DNA from: Actinacidiphila paucisporea
Lineage (GTDB): Bacteria > Actinomycetota > Actinomycetes > Streptomycetales > Streptomycetaceae
Assembly: GCF_900142575.1 (NCBI RefSeq)
Contig: NZ_FRBI01000040.1
Span: forward strand, 1 to 50,513
DNA: 50,513 bases
Reading direction: 5' to 3'
Shown: in pieces, positions 1 to 8,730 of the stretch
Position numbering within the stretch: position 1 is the first letter of the stretch
Layout of the letters: every line of letters starts with the position of its first letter
The notes under the pieces: generated by a model
Seen by the model: only the letters and a program-made list of their open reading frames with translations
Told to the model about the DNA's origin: nothing
Database searches by the model: none
Translations under genes and position numbers: made by a program

Positions 1-1
1 G

Positions 2-883
2 TACTTCTCGGTGATCTCCCCGCTGCTGTCCCGCTCCCTGCTGCTGACCCTCGAACCCCTCACCGACGACGACGTGCGCGGGGTGCTGCGCCGCGCCCTG
101 GGTGACGAGCGGGGCCTGGCGGGAGCGGTGAGCCTGCCCGGGGACGCCGAGGAGCACCTGCTGCGGATCGCCGGCGGCGACGCCCGCCGCGCGCTGACCG
201 CGCTGGAGGCCGGCGCGGGCTCGGCGCTGGCCAAGGGCGAGGGCACCGTCACGCTGGCCACCCTGGAGGAGGCCGTCGACCGGGCCGCGGTCAACTACGA
301 CCGGGACGGCGACCAGCACTACGACGTGGCGAGCGCCCTGATCAAGTCCATCCGCGGCTCCGACGTGGACGCGGCGCTGCACTACCTGGCCCGGATGATC
401 GAGGCCGGCGAGGACCCCCGCTTCATCGCCCGCCGGCTGATGATCTCGGCCAGCGAGGACATCGGCCTGGCCGACTCCACGGCCCTGCCGACCGCGGTCG
501 CCGCCGCGCAGGCGGTGGCGATGATCGGCTTCCCCGAGGCGTCGCTGATCCTCTCGCACGCCACCATCGCGCTGGCGCTGGCCCCGAAGTCCAACGCCGC
601 CACCACCGCGATCGGCGCCGCGCTCGCCGACGTCAAGGCCGGCAAGGCGGGGCCGGTGCCGGCGCACCTGCGCGACGGGCACTACAAGGGCGCGGCCAAG
701 CTCGGCCACGCGCAGGGCTACGTCTACCCGCACGACGTGCCGGGCGCGGTCGCGGCCCAGCAGTATCTCCCGCAGGAGCTGGCCGGCCGCCGCTACTACG
801 AGCCGACGCGCTACGGAGCCGAGGGGCGCTACGCCGACGTCCTGGAGTGGGTGCGCGAGCGTCTCGCGGGCCGGGGCGAATAG
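2..883 (+). CDS. rarA: Replication-associated recombination protein A, C-terminal part (5' end outside window)
   Basis: The reading frame is open from the first bases (Y-F-S-V-I-S-P-L-L-S-R-S) to TAG at 881-883, so the N-terminal AAA+ core with its Walker motifs lies upstream of the window. The visible part begins at the sensor/arginine-finger region (SPLLSRS), continues through the AAA lid (GDARRALTALEAG) and ends with the C-terminal helical oligomerisation domain of the RarA/MgsA/WRNIP1 family (RMIEAGEDPRFIARRL, SEDIGLAD, KSNAATTAI, PAHLRDGHYKGAAKLGHAQG). The family is a clamp-loader-like ATPase acting at stalled replication forks. The end is intact and typical. The next gene converges on it after 32 bases. 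Family assignment is secure; only the start is missing. Confidence 0.93.
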   Translation, partial: YFSVISPLLSRSLLLTLEPLTDDDVRGVLRRALGDERGLAGAVSLPGDAEEHLLRIAGGDARRALTALEAGAGSALAKGEGTVTLATLEEAVDRAAVNYDRDGDQHYDVASALIKSIRGSDVDAALHYLARMIEAGEDPRFIARRLMISASEDIGLADSTALPTAVAAAQAVAMIGFPEASLILSHATIALALAPKSNAATTAIGAALADVKAGKAGPVPAHLRDGHYKGAAKLGHAQGYVYPHDVPGAVAAQQYLPQELAGRRYYEPTRYGAEGRYADVLEWVRERLAGRGE

Positions 884-915
884 CGGCCCCGACCCCGACC
901 CCGTACGGCCGGCGG

Positions 916-1710
916 TCAGTCCGCGCGCGCCGCCGCGAACAGCTCGCGCAGCGCCCGCTGCGCGCCCGGCAGCCCGTCCACGGGCTCGGGGAAGTCGAAG
1001 CGCGCGTCGAAGCCGCCGCCCTCGGCGCGGAAGCGCACCCGCAGGCCGAAGCGGTCCAGCGCCACCGGCACCGCGCCCGTCGTGCAGCGGCCCGCGCCGG
1101 ACACCAGCGAGCACAGCGAGCCGACCTCGCCGGCGTGCGCGGCCGCCAGGTGCTGCAGGGCCTCGGCCTCGTGCGCCGCGAGCGGATCGGCGGCGGCGTC
1201 GGCGAACTCGTCGGGGTCCACCTGGGCCGCGCCCCACAGGTCGTCGAGCGAGATGTCGCCGACCTCCAGGCGCAGCAGCTCCGCGCCCGTCTCGAACGAC
1301 CCGCCCGGCACCGCGGTCAGCCAGCCGGCGACCCATGCCCGGCCGCGGATGCGGTACGGCACCGCGACCGGGGCCACGTCAGTGATCTCCAGCACAGCCG
1401 CCGCCTCGTCGTCGGCGGCCGCGCGCACCGCGCGGACGGCGGGCGACTCGCGCGGGAACAGCAGGAAGACGTCTCCGGCGGGCCCCACCGAGTGCCGCAG
1501 CGGCACCAGCGGGGTGGTGGGCGCGGGGGCCAGACCGGGAATGACCAGCGCGGGGGACGAGTTACCCTCGACCAGAGTGCGTGCGCGCTCCGCGGCCGTG
1601 GGCTGCCGGGGCGCATCCTCCACTTCGGGACGCGGCTGACCGTGCGGCGACCGTTCCGCCTGCTCGTGCGGGCCGGACACGTCGGGTACGGGGTTCCCGG
1701 GTCGAATCAT
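916..1710 (-). CDS. DUF2470 domain protein behind an iron-box promoter
   Basis: A 264-residue soluble protein. The C-terminal half (from about VGDISLDDLWGAAQVDPDEFADAAADP, containing AHEAEALQHLAAAHA) resembles DUF2470, a domain related to the C-terminal part of haem-utilisation (HugZ-like) and pyridoxamine-oxidase-fold proteins; the residues before it are compatible with the split-barrel part. ATG at 1708-1710 is preferred because GAGGAG lies 5 nt upstream; a GTG at 1714-1716 would overlap that Shine-Dalgarno. A DmdR/IdeR-like palindrome at 1725-1743 sits just upstream, so iron-dependent repression is inferred. A role in haem or iron handling is inference from family and operator, not shown by the sequence. 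Confidence 0.75.
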   Translation of the reverse strand: MIRPGNPVPDVSGPHEQAERSPHGQPRPEVEDAPRQPTAAERARTLVEGNSSPALVIPGLAPAPTTPLVPLRHSVGPAGDVFLLFPRESPAVRAVRAAADDEAAAVLEITDVAPVAVPYRIRGRAWVAGWLTAVPGGSFETGAELLRLEVGDISLDDLWGAAQVDPDEFADAAADPLAAHEAEALQHLAAAHAGEVGSLCSLVSGAGRCTTGAVPVALDRFGLRVRFRAEGGGFDARFDFPEPVDGLPGAQRALRELFAAARAD

Positions 1711-1724
1711 GCGCACTCCTCAGT

Positions 1725-1743
1725 TAAGGTAAGCCTTACCTAA
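1725..1743. promoter_or_regulatory. DtxR-family (DmdR/IdeR) iron box
   Basis: TAAGGTAAGCCTTACCTAA contains a perfect 15-bp palindrome (AGGTAAG-C-CTTACCT, 1727-1741) and matches about 16 of 19 positions of the remembered actinobacterial iron-box consensus TTAGGTTAGSCTAACCTAA. It lies 15 bp upstream of the DUF2470 start on the minus strand and 23 bp upstream of the rpsD start on the plus strand. Repression of the DUF2470 gene by iron-loaded DmdR is the simplest reading; an effect on rpsD is possible because of the distance. Confidence 0.8.
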
Positions 1744-1765
1744 TTTACACGGAGGTTCGACGCAC

Positions 1766-2380
1766 GTGAATCAGTCGCGTCCCAAGGTCAAGAAGTCCAG
1801 GGCGCTGGGCATCGCGCTCACCCCGAAGGCGGTCAAGTACTTCGAGGCCCGCCCGTACCCGCCGGGTGAGCACGGCCGTGGTCGCAAGCAGAACAGCGAC
1901 TACAAGACCCGCCTGCTGGAGAAGCAGCGGCTGCGTGCGCAGTACGACATCAGCGAGCGGCAGATGCAGCGCGCCTACGACCGGGCCAAGAAGGCCTCCG
2001 GGCTGCGTACGGGCGAGGCGCTGATCATCGAGCTGGAGCGCCGCCTCGACGCCCTCGTGCTGCGCTCCGGGCTGGCCCGCACCATCTACCAGTCCCGGCA
2101 GATGGTCGTGCACGGCCACATCGAGGTCAACGGCCGCAAGGTCGACAAGCCCTCCTACCGGGTCCGTCCCGACGACGTCGTCCAGGTCCGCGAGCGGTCC
2201 CGCGAGAAGACCCCCTTCCTCGTCGCCCGCGAGGGCGGCTGGGCCGGCGACGGCGAGGCCCCGCGCTACCTGCAGATCAACCTCCAGGCGCTGGCGTTCC
2301 GGCTGGACCGCGACCCCAACCGCAAGGAGATCCCGGTGATCTGCGACGAGCAGCTGGTCGTGGAGTACTACGCCCGCTGA
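1766..2380 (+). CDS. rpsD: 30S ribosomal protein S4, cysteine-free form
   Basis: Primary rRNA-binding protein of the small subunit. The 204-residue product has the usual S4 features: YPPGEHGRGR near residues 32-41, the central LLEKQRLRAQYDISERQMQRAYDRA helices, and the S4 RNA-binding module (ALIIELERRLDALVLRSGLA, then SRQMVVHGHIEVNGRKVDKPSYRVRPDD). The N-terminal segment contains no cysteine, so the CXXC zinc site found in many S4 proteins is absent; this is the zinc-independent paralogue type. GTG start with GGAGG at 1751-1755. It stands alone rather than beside rpsM/rpsK/rpoA and ends at a strong hairpin. Confidence 0.97.
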   Translation: MNQSRPKVKKSRALGIALTPKAVKYFEARPYPPGEHGRGRKQNSDYKTRLLEKQRLRAQYDISERQMQRAYDRAKKASGLRTGEALIIELERRLDALVLRSGLARTIYQSRQMVVHGHIEVNGRKVDKPSYRVRPDDVVQVRERSREKTPFLVAREGGWAGDGEAPRYLQINLQALAFRLDRDPNRKEIPVICDEQLVVEYYAR

Positions 2381-2401
2381 CCGCCGCACCCCGCAGCACC
2401 C

Positions 2402-4549
2402 TCAGCCCGCCGCCTCAGGAGAGGCGGCGGGCTCGCGCGGTACCGGCGCCCGCACCGCGCCGTGCTGCTCGCCGCGCCCCGCGCCGCGCGGCCGGTTCAG
2501 CGCCCGGTGCGCCGCCGCGTCCAGGCCCAGCCTGCCCCCCTCGCCCAGCGCCGCCGCGTAGGCCGCCTCGCCCAGCGCCGCCCGCACCCGCTGCTCGCAC
2601 ACCGCGTGCGGAGCGTTGAAGTACCGCGAGCCGAACAGCCGCAGGCCCACCGACTCCCACAGCCGGCCGGCCGCGCCCTGCAGCACCGCCGCCTCGTGCG
2701 GCGCCCCCTCGCCCTCGGTGATCAGCGCCAGCAGCTCCAGCGCCAGCACCGCGCCCACCAGGTCGTCGAAGGCGTGGTCGATGGCCAGCGCCTCCTCGGC
2801 CAGCCGCCTGGCCCGCTCCGGCTCGCCGCCCAGCCAGGCGGCGTAGCCCAGCACGTACAGCGCGTACGCCAGCGTCCAGCGCTCGCCGTGGTCCCGGCAG
2901 ATGTCCCTGACCTCCTCGGCCAGCCGCACCGCCTGCTCCACATCGCCCTGGAAGGCCACCGACATCGCAAGCTCGACCTGCGCCATCAGCACGTTGCTGT
3001 TCAGCTCGCCGATCGAGCGGTAACGCAGCAGCGCGTCGTCGATGAACCGCTCCGCGCGCGGCATGTCGTCGGAGACCAGCGCCAGGCAGCCGAGCCGGTG
3101 CAGCGCGTACGCCTCCGCCACCGCGTTGCCCGCCGCCCGCGCCTCGTCGCGGCACTCCTGGAGCACTGCCAGCGCCGCCGCCGAATCGCCCTGGAGCAGC
3201 GCCACGTAGCCGTACACCCACATCACCTTCGCGCGGGCCTCCGACCGCTCCGCCGGCAGCTCCAGCGCCCGGCCCAGCCAGTGCCTGCCTTCCGCGAGCC
3301 GCCCGCAGCCCACCCAGCAGAACCACAGGGTGCCCGCCAGGTACTGGCCCACCGCCGGGTCCTCCGACGGCTCGCCCGCGACACCGTCCAGGCTGAACTC
3401 CAGCGCCAGCCGCAGATTCGGCAGGTCCGCCGCGACCCGTTCCGCGACCTCCGCCTGCCGCGGGCTGAACCAGTCCAGCTCGCACCAGGTGGCCAGTCCC
3501 AGATACCAGTCCCGGTGCCGGCGCCGCACCCTGGCCTCGTCGCCCAGCGCGGCCAGCCACCCGGCGCCGTACTCGCGGACGCTGTCCAGCATCCGGTAGC
3601 GGGCGGGGCCGCCGCCGGCGCCCTCCTGCCGGCTCAGCACCGACTGGTCGACCAGCGCGGCGACGGCCTCCACGACCTCGTCCTCGGCGATGCCGCCGCC
3701 CGCGCACACGTACTCCACCGCCTCCAGGTCGAAATAGCCCGCGAAGACCGACAGCCGCGCCCACAGCAGCCGCTCGGCCGGGCCGCACAGCTCGTGGCTC
3801 CAGCCGATCGCGGTACGCAGCGCCCGGTGCCGCGCCGGCGCGCTCGGGTCGCCGCCGGTCAGCAGCCGGAAACGGTCGTCGAGGCGTTCGAGCACCTGCT
3901 CCACCGACAGCGCGCGCAACCGCACCGCGGCCAGCTCCAGCGCCAGCGGCAGCCCGTCGAGCCGGGCACACAACTCGGCCACCGCGGCGGAGTTGTGTGC
4001 CGTCACGGCGAAATCCGGCAGCACCGCGGACGCCCGCTCGGCGAACAGCCGCACCGCGTCCGAGCCGACGGGCAGCGGCTGGAGCGGCAGCAGCTGCTCG
4101 CCGGTGATCCCCAGCGGCCGCCGCCCCACCGCGAGCACCCGCAGTCCCGGCGCCCGCCGCAGCAGATCGGCGACCAGCTCCGCGCACGGCTCGGCCAGCC
4201 GGTCGAACCCGTCGAGCACCAGCAGCAGTTCGCGGTCGGCGAGGTGCTCGGCCAGCGCCTTCCGCGGCGCCCTGCTGGTGTGGTCGGGCAGCCGCAGCGC
4301 CTCGGCGAGGGTGTGGTCCACCAGGTCCGCGCCGCGCAGACCGATCAGCTCGGCGAGCCAGACGCCGTCGCGGAAACGGTCCTGCACCAGCCGGGCGGCA
4401 CGCAGCGCCACCCTCGACTTCCCGACCCCGCCCGCCCCCGTGACCGTCACCAGTCGCGATCCGGCCACCAACGCCCTCAACCGATCGACTTCCGACGCCC
4501 TGCCGACAAAGCCGGTCAGCTCGGACGGGAGGTTACCCGCAGTCTCCAT
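2402..4549 (-). CDS. STAND-type NB-ARC ATPase with TPR-like repeats, no recognisable DNA-binding domain
   Basis: A 715-residue protein of the AfsR/LuxR-associated NB-ARC class. From ATG at 4547-4549 it opens with NLPSELTGFVGRASEVDRL, then Walker A TGAGGVGKS (residues 37-45), a Walker B-like ELLLVLDGFDRL, the GLPLALELAA motif and the AIGWSHELCGPAERLLWARL winged-helix region. The C-terminal half is helical and alanine-rich with repeated A-LHRLGCLAL/YVLGYAAWLGG-type units typical of TPRs. Relatives usually carry a SARP, OmpR-like or LuxR DNA-binding domain; here neither end has one, even from the longer start at 4657. ATG 4549 lacks a Shine-Dalgarno and may be leaderless (TACGCT about 8 nt upstream on that strand). 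It probably acts as a nucleotide-dependent signalling scaffold; the partner is unknown. Confidence 0.8.
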   Translation of the reverse strand: METAGNLPSELTGFVGRASEVDRLRALVAGSRLVTVTGAGGVGKSRVALRAARLVQDRFRDGVWLAELIGLRGADLVDHTLAEALRLPDHTSRAPRKALAEHLADRELLLVLDGFDRLAEPCAELVADLLRRAPGLRVLAVGRRPLGITGEQLLPLQPLPVGSDAVRLFAERASAVLPDFAVTAHNSAAVAELCARLDGLPLALELAAVRLRALSVEQVLERLDDRFRLLTGGDPSAPARHRALRTAIGWSHELCGPAERLLWARLSVFAGYFDLEAVEYVCAGGGIAEDEVVEAVAALVDQSVLSRQEGAGGGPARYRMLDSVREYGAGWLAALGDEARVRRRHRDWYLGLATWCELDWFSPRQAEVAERVAADLPNLRLALEFSLDGVAGEPSEDPAVGQYLAGTLWFCWVGCGRLAEGRHWLGRALELPAERSEARAKVMWVYGYVALLQGDSAAALAVLQECRDEARAAGNAVAEAYALHRLGCLALVSDDMPRAERFIDDALLRYRSIGELNSNVLMAQVELAMSVAFQGDVEQAVRLAEEVRDICRDHGERWTLAYALYVLGYAAWLGGEPERARRLAEEALAIDHAFDDLVGAVLALELLALITEGEGAPHEAAVLQGAAGRLWESVGLRLFGSRYFNAPHAVCEQRVRAALGEAAYAAALGEGGRLGLDAAAHRALNRPRGAGRGEQHGAVRAPVPREPAASPEAAG
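2404..2433. terminator. Bidirectional terminator hairpin between rpsD and the NB-ARC gene
   Basis: A perfect 13-bp stem (AGCCCGCCGCCTC / GAGGCGGCGGGCT) with a 4-nt AGGA loop follows rpsD by 23 bp. There is no T-run, which is common for streptomycete terminators. The hairpin lies within the last codons and stop of the convergent NB-ARC gene, so on that strand transcription would form it at the very end of the message. Confidence 0.8.
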
Positions 4550-4714
4550 GGTGCACGGAGCGTACTTGACCGCCAACGCTACGTACAGCGCGCGTCGGGC
4601 CCCGCCACCCCGCGCGGCAGCGGGCGCCACCGGCCGCGGCGCGTCCCGGGCGCCCACGCGGGGACGGCCTGGGCTCCGCCGGGAATGCGGTACGGGCCGA
4701 ACCTCGCGGCGCGA

Positions 4715-4720
4715 TAGGCT
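4715..4720 (+). promoter_or_regulatory. Candidate -10 element (TAGGCT) for the 4762-8701 gene group
   Basis: TAGGCT fits the streptomycete TAnnnT / TAGGAT -10 pattern and lies 41 bp upstream of the GTG at 4762. A matching -35 hexamer is not convincing, so this is tentative. Confidence 0.3.
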
Positions 4721-4761
4721 CGGGAGCCAACCGACCTGGTGACGAGAGGGAGCGCGGCAAG

Positions 4762-5181
4762 GTGTCCGGTGGAGAAGTGGCCGGCGTGGCCGGCCTCGTC
4801 GTCGCGGTGTTCTGGGCGATCCTCGTATCGTTCCTCGCCGTCGTGCTCGCGCGCCTGGCCGGGACGCTGCGGCGTACCACGGAGCTGGTCGCCGGCATCA
4901 CCGAGCAGGCCGTACCGCTGCTCGGCGAGGCCTCGGACGCGCTGCGCTCCGCGCACACCCAGCTCGACCGGGTGGACACCATCACCGCGGACGTCGCCGA
5001 GGTGACCGCGAACGCCTCCGCGCTGTCCTCCACCGTCGCCAGCACCTTCGGCGGCCCCCTGGTGAAGGTCGCGGCCTTCGGCTACGGGGTGCGGCGCGCG
5101 GTCGGACTGCAGGCCGGCGGCGCCGGCAAGGTGCTGCCCGCCGCCCGACGCGCCCGCCGCCGCAACCGCTCGAAGGACTGA
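4762..5181 (+). CDS. DUF948 membrane-anchored protein
   Basis: A 139-residue protein with one N-terminal transmembrane segment (about residues 6-30, GVAGLVVAVFWAILVSFLAV), followed by a heptad-like amphipathic region (LARLAGTLRRTTELVAGITEQ ... LDRVDTITADVAEVTANASALSSTVAST) and a basic tail RRARRRNRSKD. This is the DUF948 layout, with a membrane anchor and a coiled-coil reminiscent of methyl-accepting proteins. Function is unknown. It is followed after 6 bp by another small gene and then alaS, so it is probably the first gene of that operon. GTG start with a GAGGGA Shine-Dalgarno. Confidence 0.85.
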   Translation: MSGGEVAGVAGLVVAVFWAILVSFLAVVLARLAGTLRRTTELVAGITEQAVPLLGEASDALRSAHTQLDRVDTITADVAEVTANASALSSTVASTFGGPLVKVAAFGYGVRRAVGLQAGGAGKVLPAARRARRRNRSKD

Positions 5182-5187
5182 GGCCCC

Positions 5188-5517
5188 ATGTTCCGCCGTC
5201 TGTTCTGGTTCCTGACCGGTGCCGCCACCGGAGTGTGGGCCACCACCAAGGTCAACCGCGCGCTGCGCCGGCTCAGCCCGGAGAGCCTGGCCGCGACCGC
5301 GGCCGACCGCGCGCTGGAGACCGGCGCCCGGCTGCGCACGTTCGCCCACGACGTCAGGGCGGGCATGGCGCAGCGCGAGGGGGAACTGCAGGACGCCCTC
5401 GGGCTGACCGGCGCGGACGACACCCGCCGCCCCGCACCGCGGGAACTGGACACCGACCTCCCGGCACCGCGCCGGGGCATTGCGTACGACGCGTACGACC
5501 GGAAGGACGATCACTGA
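5188..5517 (+). CDS. Small DUF6167-like protein upstream of alaS
   Basis: A 109-residue protein beginning with a short hydrophobic stretch (MFRRLFWFLTGAATGVWATTKV) that could be a membrane anchor or uncleaved signal, followed by charged helical sequence (LSPESLAATAADRALETGARLRTFAHDVRAGMAQREGELQDALG) and an acidic/proline tail. I recognise it as the small conserved protein normally found directly before alaS in Streptomyces. No function is assigned. Its TGA overlaps the alaS ATG by one base, indicating translational coupling. Confidence 0.8.
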   Translation: MFRRLFWFLTGAATGVWATTKVNRALRRLSPESLAATAADRALETGARLRTFAHDVRAGMAQREGELQDALGLTGADDTRRPAPRELDTDLPAPRRGIAYDAYDRKDDH

Positions 5518-8186
5518 TGGAGTCGGCAGAAATCCGCCGCCGCTGGCTGCGCTTCTTCGAGGAGCGCGGGCACACCGTTGTGCCGTCGGCGTCCCTCATC
5601 GCCGACGACCCGACGCTGCTGCTGGTCCCGGCGGGCATGGTCCCCTTCAAGCCGTACTTCCTCGGCGAGGTCAAGCCGCCCTTCAAACGGGCCACCAGCG
5701 TCCAGAAGTGCGTGCGCACCCCGGACATCGAAGAGGTCGGCAAGACCACCAGGCACGGCACGTTCTTCCAGATGTGCGGCAACTTCTCCTTCGGCGACTA
5801 CTTCAAGGAAGGTGCCATCCGCTACGCCTGGGAGCTGCTCACCACGCCCCAGGACAAGGGCGGTTTCGGCCTGGAGCCGGAGAAGCTCTGGATCACCGTC
5901 TACGAGCAGGACGACGAGGCCGAGCGGATCTGGCGCGACGAGATCGGCGTGCCCGCCGAGCGCATCCAGCGGCTCGGCATGGGCCCCAACTTCTGGTCCA
6001 TGGGCGTGCCGGGACCCTGCGGCCCCTGCTCGGAGATCAACTACGACCGCGGCCCGGACTTCGGCGTCGAGGGCGGCCCCGCCGTCAACGACGAGCGCTA
6101 CGTGGAGATCTGGAACCTGGTCTTCATGCAGTACGAGCGCGGCCCGGGTGAGGGCAAGGACGACTTCCCGATCCTCGGCGAGCTGCCCGCCAAGAACATC
6201 GACACCGGCCTCGGCCTGGAACGCCTCGCGATGATCCTGCAGGGCGTGCGGAACATGTACGAGACCGACACCCTGCGCGTGGTGATCGACAAGGCCACCG
6301 AGCTGACCGGCGTCCGCTACGGGCAGGGGCACGACACCGACGTGGCCCTGCGGGTCGTCGCCGACCACATGCGCACCTCGATGATGCTGATCGGCGACGG
6401 CGTCACCCCCGGCAACGAGGGCCGCGGCTACGTGCTGCGCCGCATCATGCGCCGCGCCATCCGCAACATGCGGCTGCTCGGCGCCCACGACCCGGTCGCC
6501 GCCGAGCTGATCGACGTGGTCCTCACCACGATGGGCGAGCAGTATCCGGAGCTGCTCACCGACCGCAAGCGGATCGAGACCGTCGCGCTCGCCGAGGAGG
6601 CCGCCTTCCTCAAGACGCTCAGGGCCGGCACCAACATCCTCGACACCGCCGTCACCGAGACCAAGCAGGCCGGCGGCACCGTGCTGTCCGGCGACCAGGC
6701 CTTCCTGCTGCACGACACGTGGGGCTTCCCGATCGACCTCACCCTGGAGATGGCCTCCGAGCAGGGCCTGTCCGTGGACGAGGACGGCTTCCGGCGGCTG
6801 ATGAAGGAGCAGCGCGACCGCGCCAAGGCCGACGCCCGCGCCAAGAAGACCGGCCACGCCGACCTGTCCGCCTACCGCGAGGTCGCCGACCGCTCGGGCG
6901 GCACCGAATTCACCGGCTACACCCACGACCACAGCGAGGCCACCGTCGTCGGCCTGCTGGTCGACGGCCTGCCCTCCCCGGCCGCCACCGAGGGCGACGA
7001 GGTCGAGGTCGTCCTCGACCGCACCCCCTTCTACGCCGAGGGCGGCGGCCAGCTCGCGGACACCGGCCGCATCCGGGTCGAGGGCGGCGCCGTCGTCGAG
7101 GTCAGGGACGTCCAGCAGCCGGTACCCGGCGTCAGCGTGCACAAGGGCGTCGTCCAGGTCGGCGAGGTCACCGTGGGCGCCGCCGCCCTGGCCCAGATCG
7201 ACCTGGTGCGCCGCCGCGCCATCGCCCGCGCCCACAGCGCCACCCACCTCACCCACCAGGCGCTGCGCGACGCCCTCGGACCCACCGCCGCCCAGGCCGG
7301 GTCGGAGAATTCCCCCGGCCGCTTCCGCTTCGACTTCGGCTCGCCGACCGCCGTCCCCGGCGGCGTGCTGACCGACGTCGAGCAGAAGATCAACGAGGTG
7401 CTGGCCCGCGAGCTGGACGTCACCGCCGAGGTGCTGCCCATCGCCGAGGCCAAACGGCAGGGCGCCATCGCCGAGTTCGGCGAGAAGTACGGAGAGCACG
7501 TCCGGGTCGTCACCATCGGCGACTTCTCCAAGGAGCTGTGCGGCGGCACCCATGTGGGCAACACCGCCCAGCTCGGCCTGGTCAAGCTGCTCGGCGAGTC
7601 CTCGATCGGCTCCGGCGTGCGCCGGGTCGAGGCCCTGGTCGGCGTGGACGCGTACAACTTCCTGGCCCGCGAGCACACCGTCGTCGCCCAGCTGACCGAA
7701 CTGGTCAAGGGCCGCCCCGAGGAGCTGCCGGACAAGATCTCCGGCATGCTCGCCAAGCTCAAGGACGCCGAGAAGGAGATCGAGCGCTTCCGCGCCGAGA
7801 AGGTGCTGCAGGCCGCCGCGGGGCTCGCCGAGACCGCACAGGACGTCAAGGGCGTCGCCCTGGTCACCGGTTCGGTGCCGGACGGCACCGGCGCCGACGA
7901 CCTGCGCCGGCTGGTGCTCGACGTACGGCAGCGCATCACCGGCGGCCGGCCGGCCGTCGTGGCGCTGTTCACCGTCGCGGGCGGCCGCCCGCTGACGGTG
8001 GTCGCCACCAACGAGGCCGCCCGCGACCGCGGCATCAAGGCCGGCGAGGTGGTCCGCACCGCCGCCAAGGCACTCGGCGGCGGCGGTGGCGGCAAGGACG
8101 ACGTCGCCCAGGGCGGCGGGCAGAACCCGGCCGCCGTCCAGGACGCCGTCGAGGCCGTGCAGCGGCTCGTCGGCGAGAAGGCCTGA
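5517..8186 (+). CDS. alaS: Alanine--tRNA ligase
   Basis: Charges tRNA-Ala in the cytoplasm and edits mischarged Ser/Gly. The 889-residue length is normal. The start M-E-S-A-E-I-R-R-R-W-L-R-F-F is the usual AlaRS N terminus; a longer open frame upstream is not used because ATG 5517 overlaps the previous stop. The class II catalytic core occupies roughly residues 1-260 (GHTVVPSASLIADDPTLLLV, ATSVQKCVRTPDIEEVG, FFQMCGNFSFGDYFKE, FWSMGVPGPCGPCSEI). The editing domain carries HSATHLTHQ and CGGTHVGN zinc/editing motifs. The C-Ala/DHHA1 region ends with a glycine-rich GGGGGGKDD. It sits two bases before ruvX. Confidence 0.98.
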   Translation: MESAEIRRRWLRFFEERGHTVVPSASLIADDPTLLLVPAGMVPFKPYFLGEVKPPFKRATSVQKCVRTPDIEEVGKTTRHGTFFQMCGNFSFGDYFKEGAIRYAWELLTTPQDKGGFGLEPEKLWITVYEQDDEAERIWRDEIGVPAERIQRLGMGPNFWSMGVPGPCGPCSEINYDRGPDFGVEGGPAVNDERYVEIWNLVFMQYERGPGEGKDDFPILGELPAKNIDTGLGLERLAMILQGVRNMYETDTLRVVIDKATELTGVRYGQGHDTDVALRVVADHMRTSMMLIGDGVTPGNEGRGYVLRRIMRRAIRNMRLLGAHDPVAAELIDVVLTTMGEQYPELLTDRKRIETVALAEEAAFLKTLRAGTNILDTAVTETKQAGGTVLSGDQAFLLHDTWGFPIDLTLEMASEQGLSVDEDGFRRLMKEQRDRAKADARAKKTGHADLSAYREVADRSGGTEFTGYTHDHSEATVVGLLVDGLPSPAATEGDEVEVVLDRTPFYAEGGGQLADTGRIRVEGGAVVEVRDVQQPVPGVSVHKGVVQVGEVTVGAAALAQIDLVRRRAIARAHSATHLTHQALRDALGPTAAQAGSENSPGRFRFDFGSPTAVPGGVLTDVEQKINEVLARELDVTAEVLPIAEAKRQGAIAEFGEKYGEHVRVVTIGDFSKELCGGTHVGNTAQLGLVKLLGESSIGSGVRRVEALVGVDAYNFLAREHTVVAQLTELVKGRPEELPDKISGMLAKLKDAEKEIERFRAEKVLQAAAGLAETAQDVKGVALVTGSVPDGTGADDLRRLVLDVRQRITGGRPAVVALFTVAGGRPLTVVATNEAARDRGIKAGEVVRTAAKALGGGGGGKDDVAQGGGQNPAAVQDAVEAVQRLVGEKA

Positions 8187-8188
8187 CG

Positions 8189-8701
8189 GTGGGCGACACG
8201 GCGGACGGCGACGGCACCGAGCCCGGCAGGCCCGCCATGCGGCGCGGCCGCCGGCTCGGCGTCGACGTCGGGGACGCCAGGATCGGGGTCGCCTCCTGCG
8301 ACCCCGACGGCATCCTCGCCACCCCGGTGGAGACGGTGCCCGGCCGCGACGTGCCCGCGGCCCTGCGCAGGCTCGCCGAGATCGTCACCGAGTACGAGCC
8401 GATCGAGGTCGTCGTCGGTCTGCCGCGGTCACTCAACGGCACCGAAGGCCCGGCCGCGGCCAAGGTGCGGACCTTCGCGCGAGGTGTGGCGAAAATCATC
8501 GATCCGGTGCCGGTGCGCCTGGTGGACGAGCGGATGACCACCGTGACGGCCACCCAGGGCCTGCGGGCCTCCGGTGTGAAGGCGAAGAAGGGACGCTCCG
8601 TGGTCGACCAGGCCGCGGCCGTCATCATTCTGCAGAGTGCGCTGGAAACCGAGCGGGTGTCGGGCAGAGCGCCGGGAGAGAGCGTCCAATCCTTTATCTG
8701 A
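8189..8701 (+). CDS. ruvX: Putative pre-16S rRNA nuclease / Holliday junction resolvase-like protein
   Basis: YqgF-family RNase H-fold nuclease linked to 16S rRNA 5' maturation. It shows LGVDVGDARIGVASCDPDG (first catalytic Asp), VVVGLPRSLNG, VRLVDERMTTVTA and the VDQAAAVIILQSAL helix with a conserved Asp. GTG 8189 is chosen because it begins 3 bp after the alaS stop and has GAGAAGG upstream, giving 170 residues. ATG 8237 (MRRGRRLGVDVG) is an equally reasonable start and matches many annotations. The gene ends at a hairpin, separating it from mltG. Confidence 0.92.
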   Translation: MGDTADGDGTEPGRPAMRRGRRLGVDVGDARIGVASCDPDGILATPVETVPGRDVPAALRRLAEIVTEYEPIEVVVGLPRSLNGTEGPAAAKVRTFARGVAKIIDPVPVRLVDERMTTVTATQGLRASGVKAKKGRSVVDQAAAVIILQSALETERVSGRAPGESVQSFI

Positions 8702-8730
8702 TCGCGATACGGTAACGTTCCGCGCGACAC

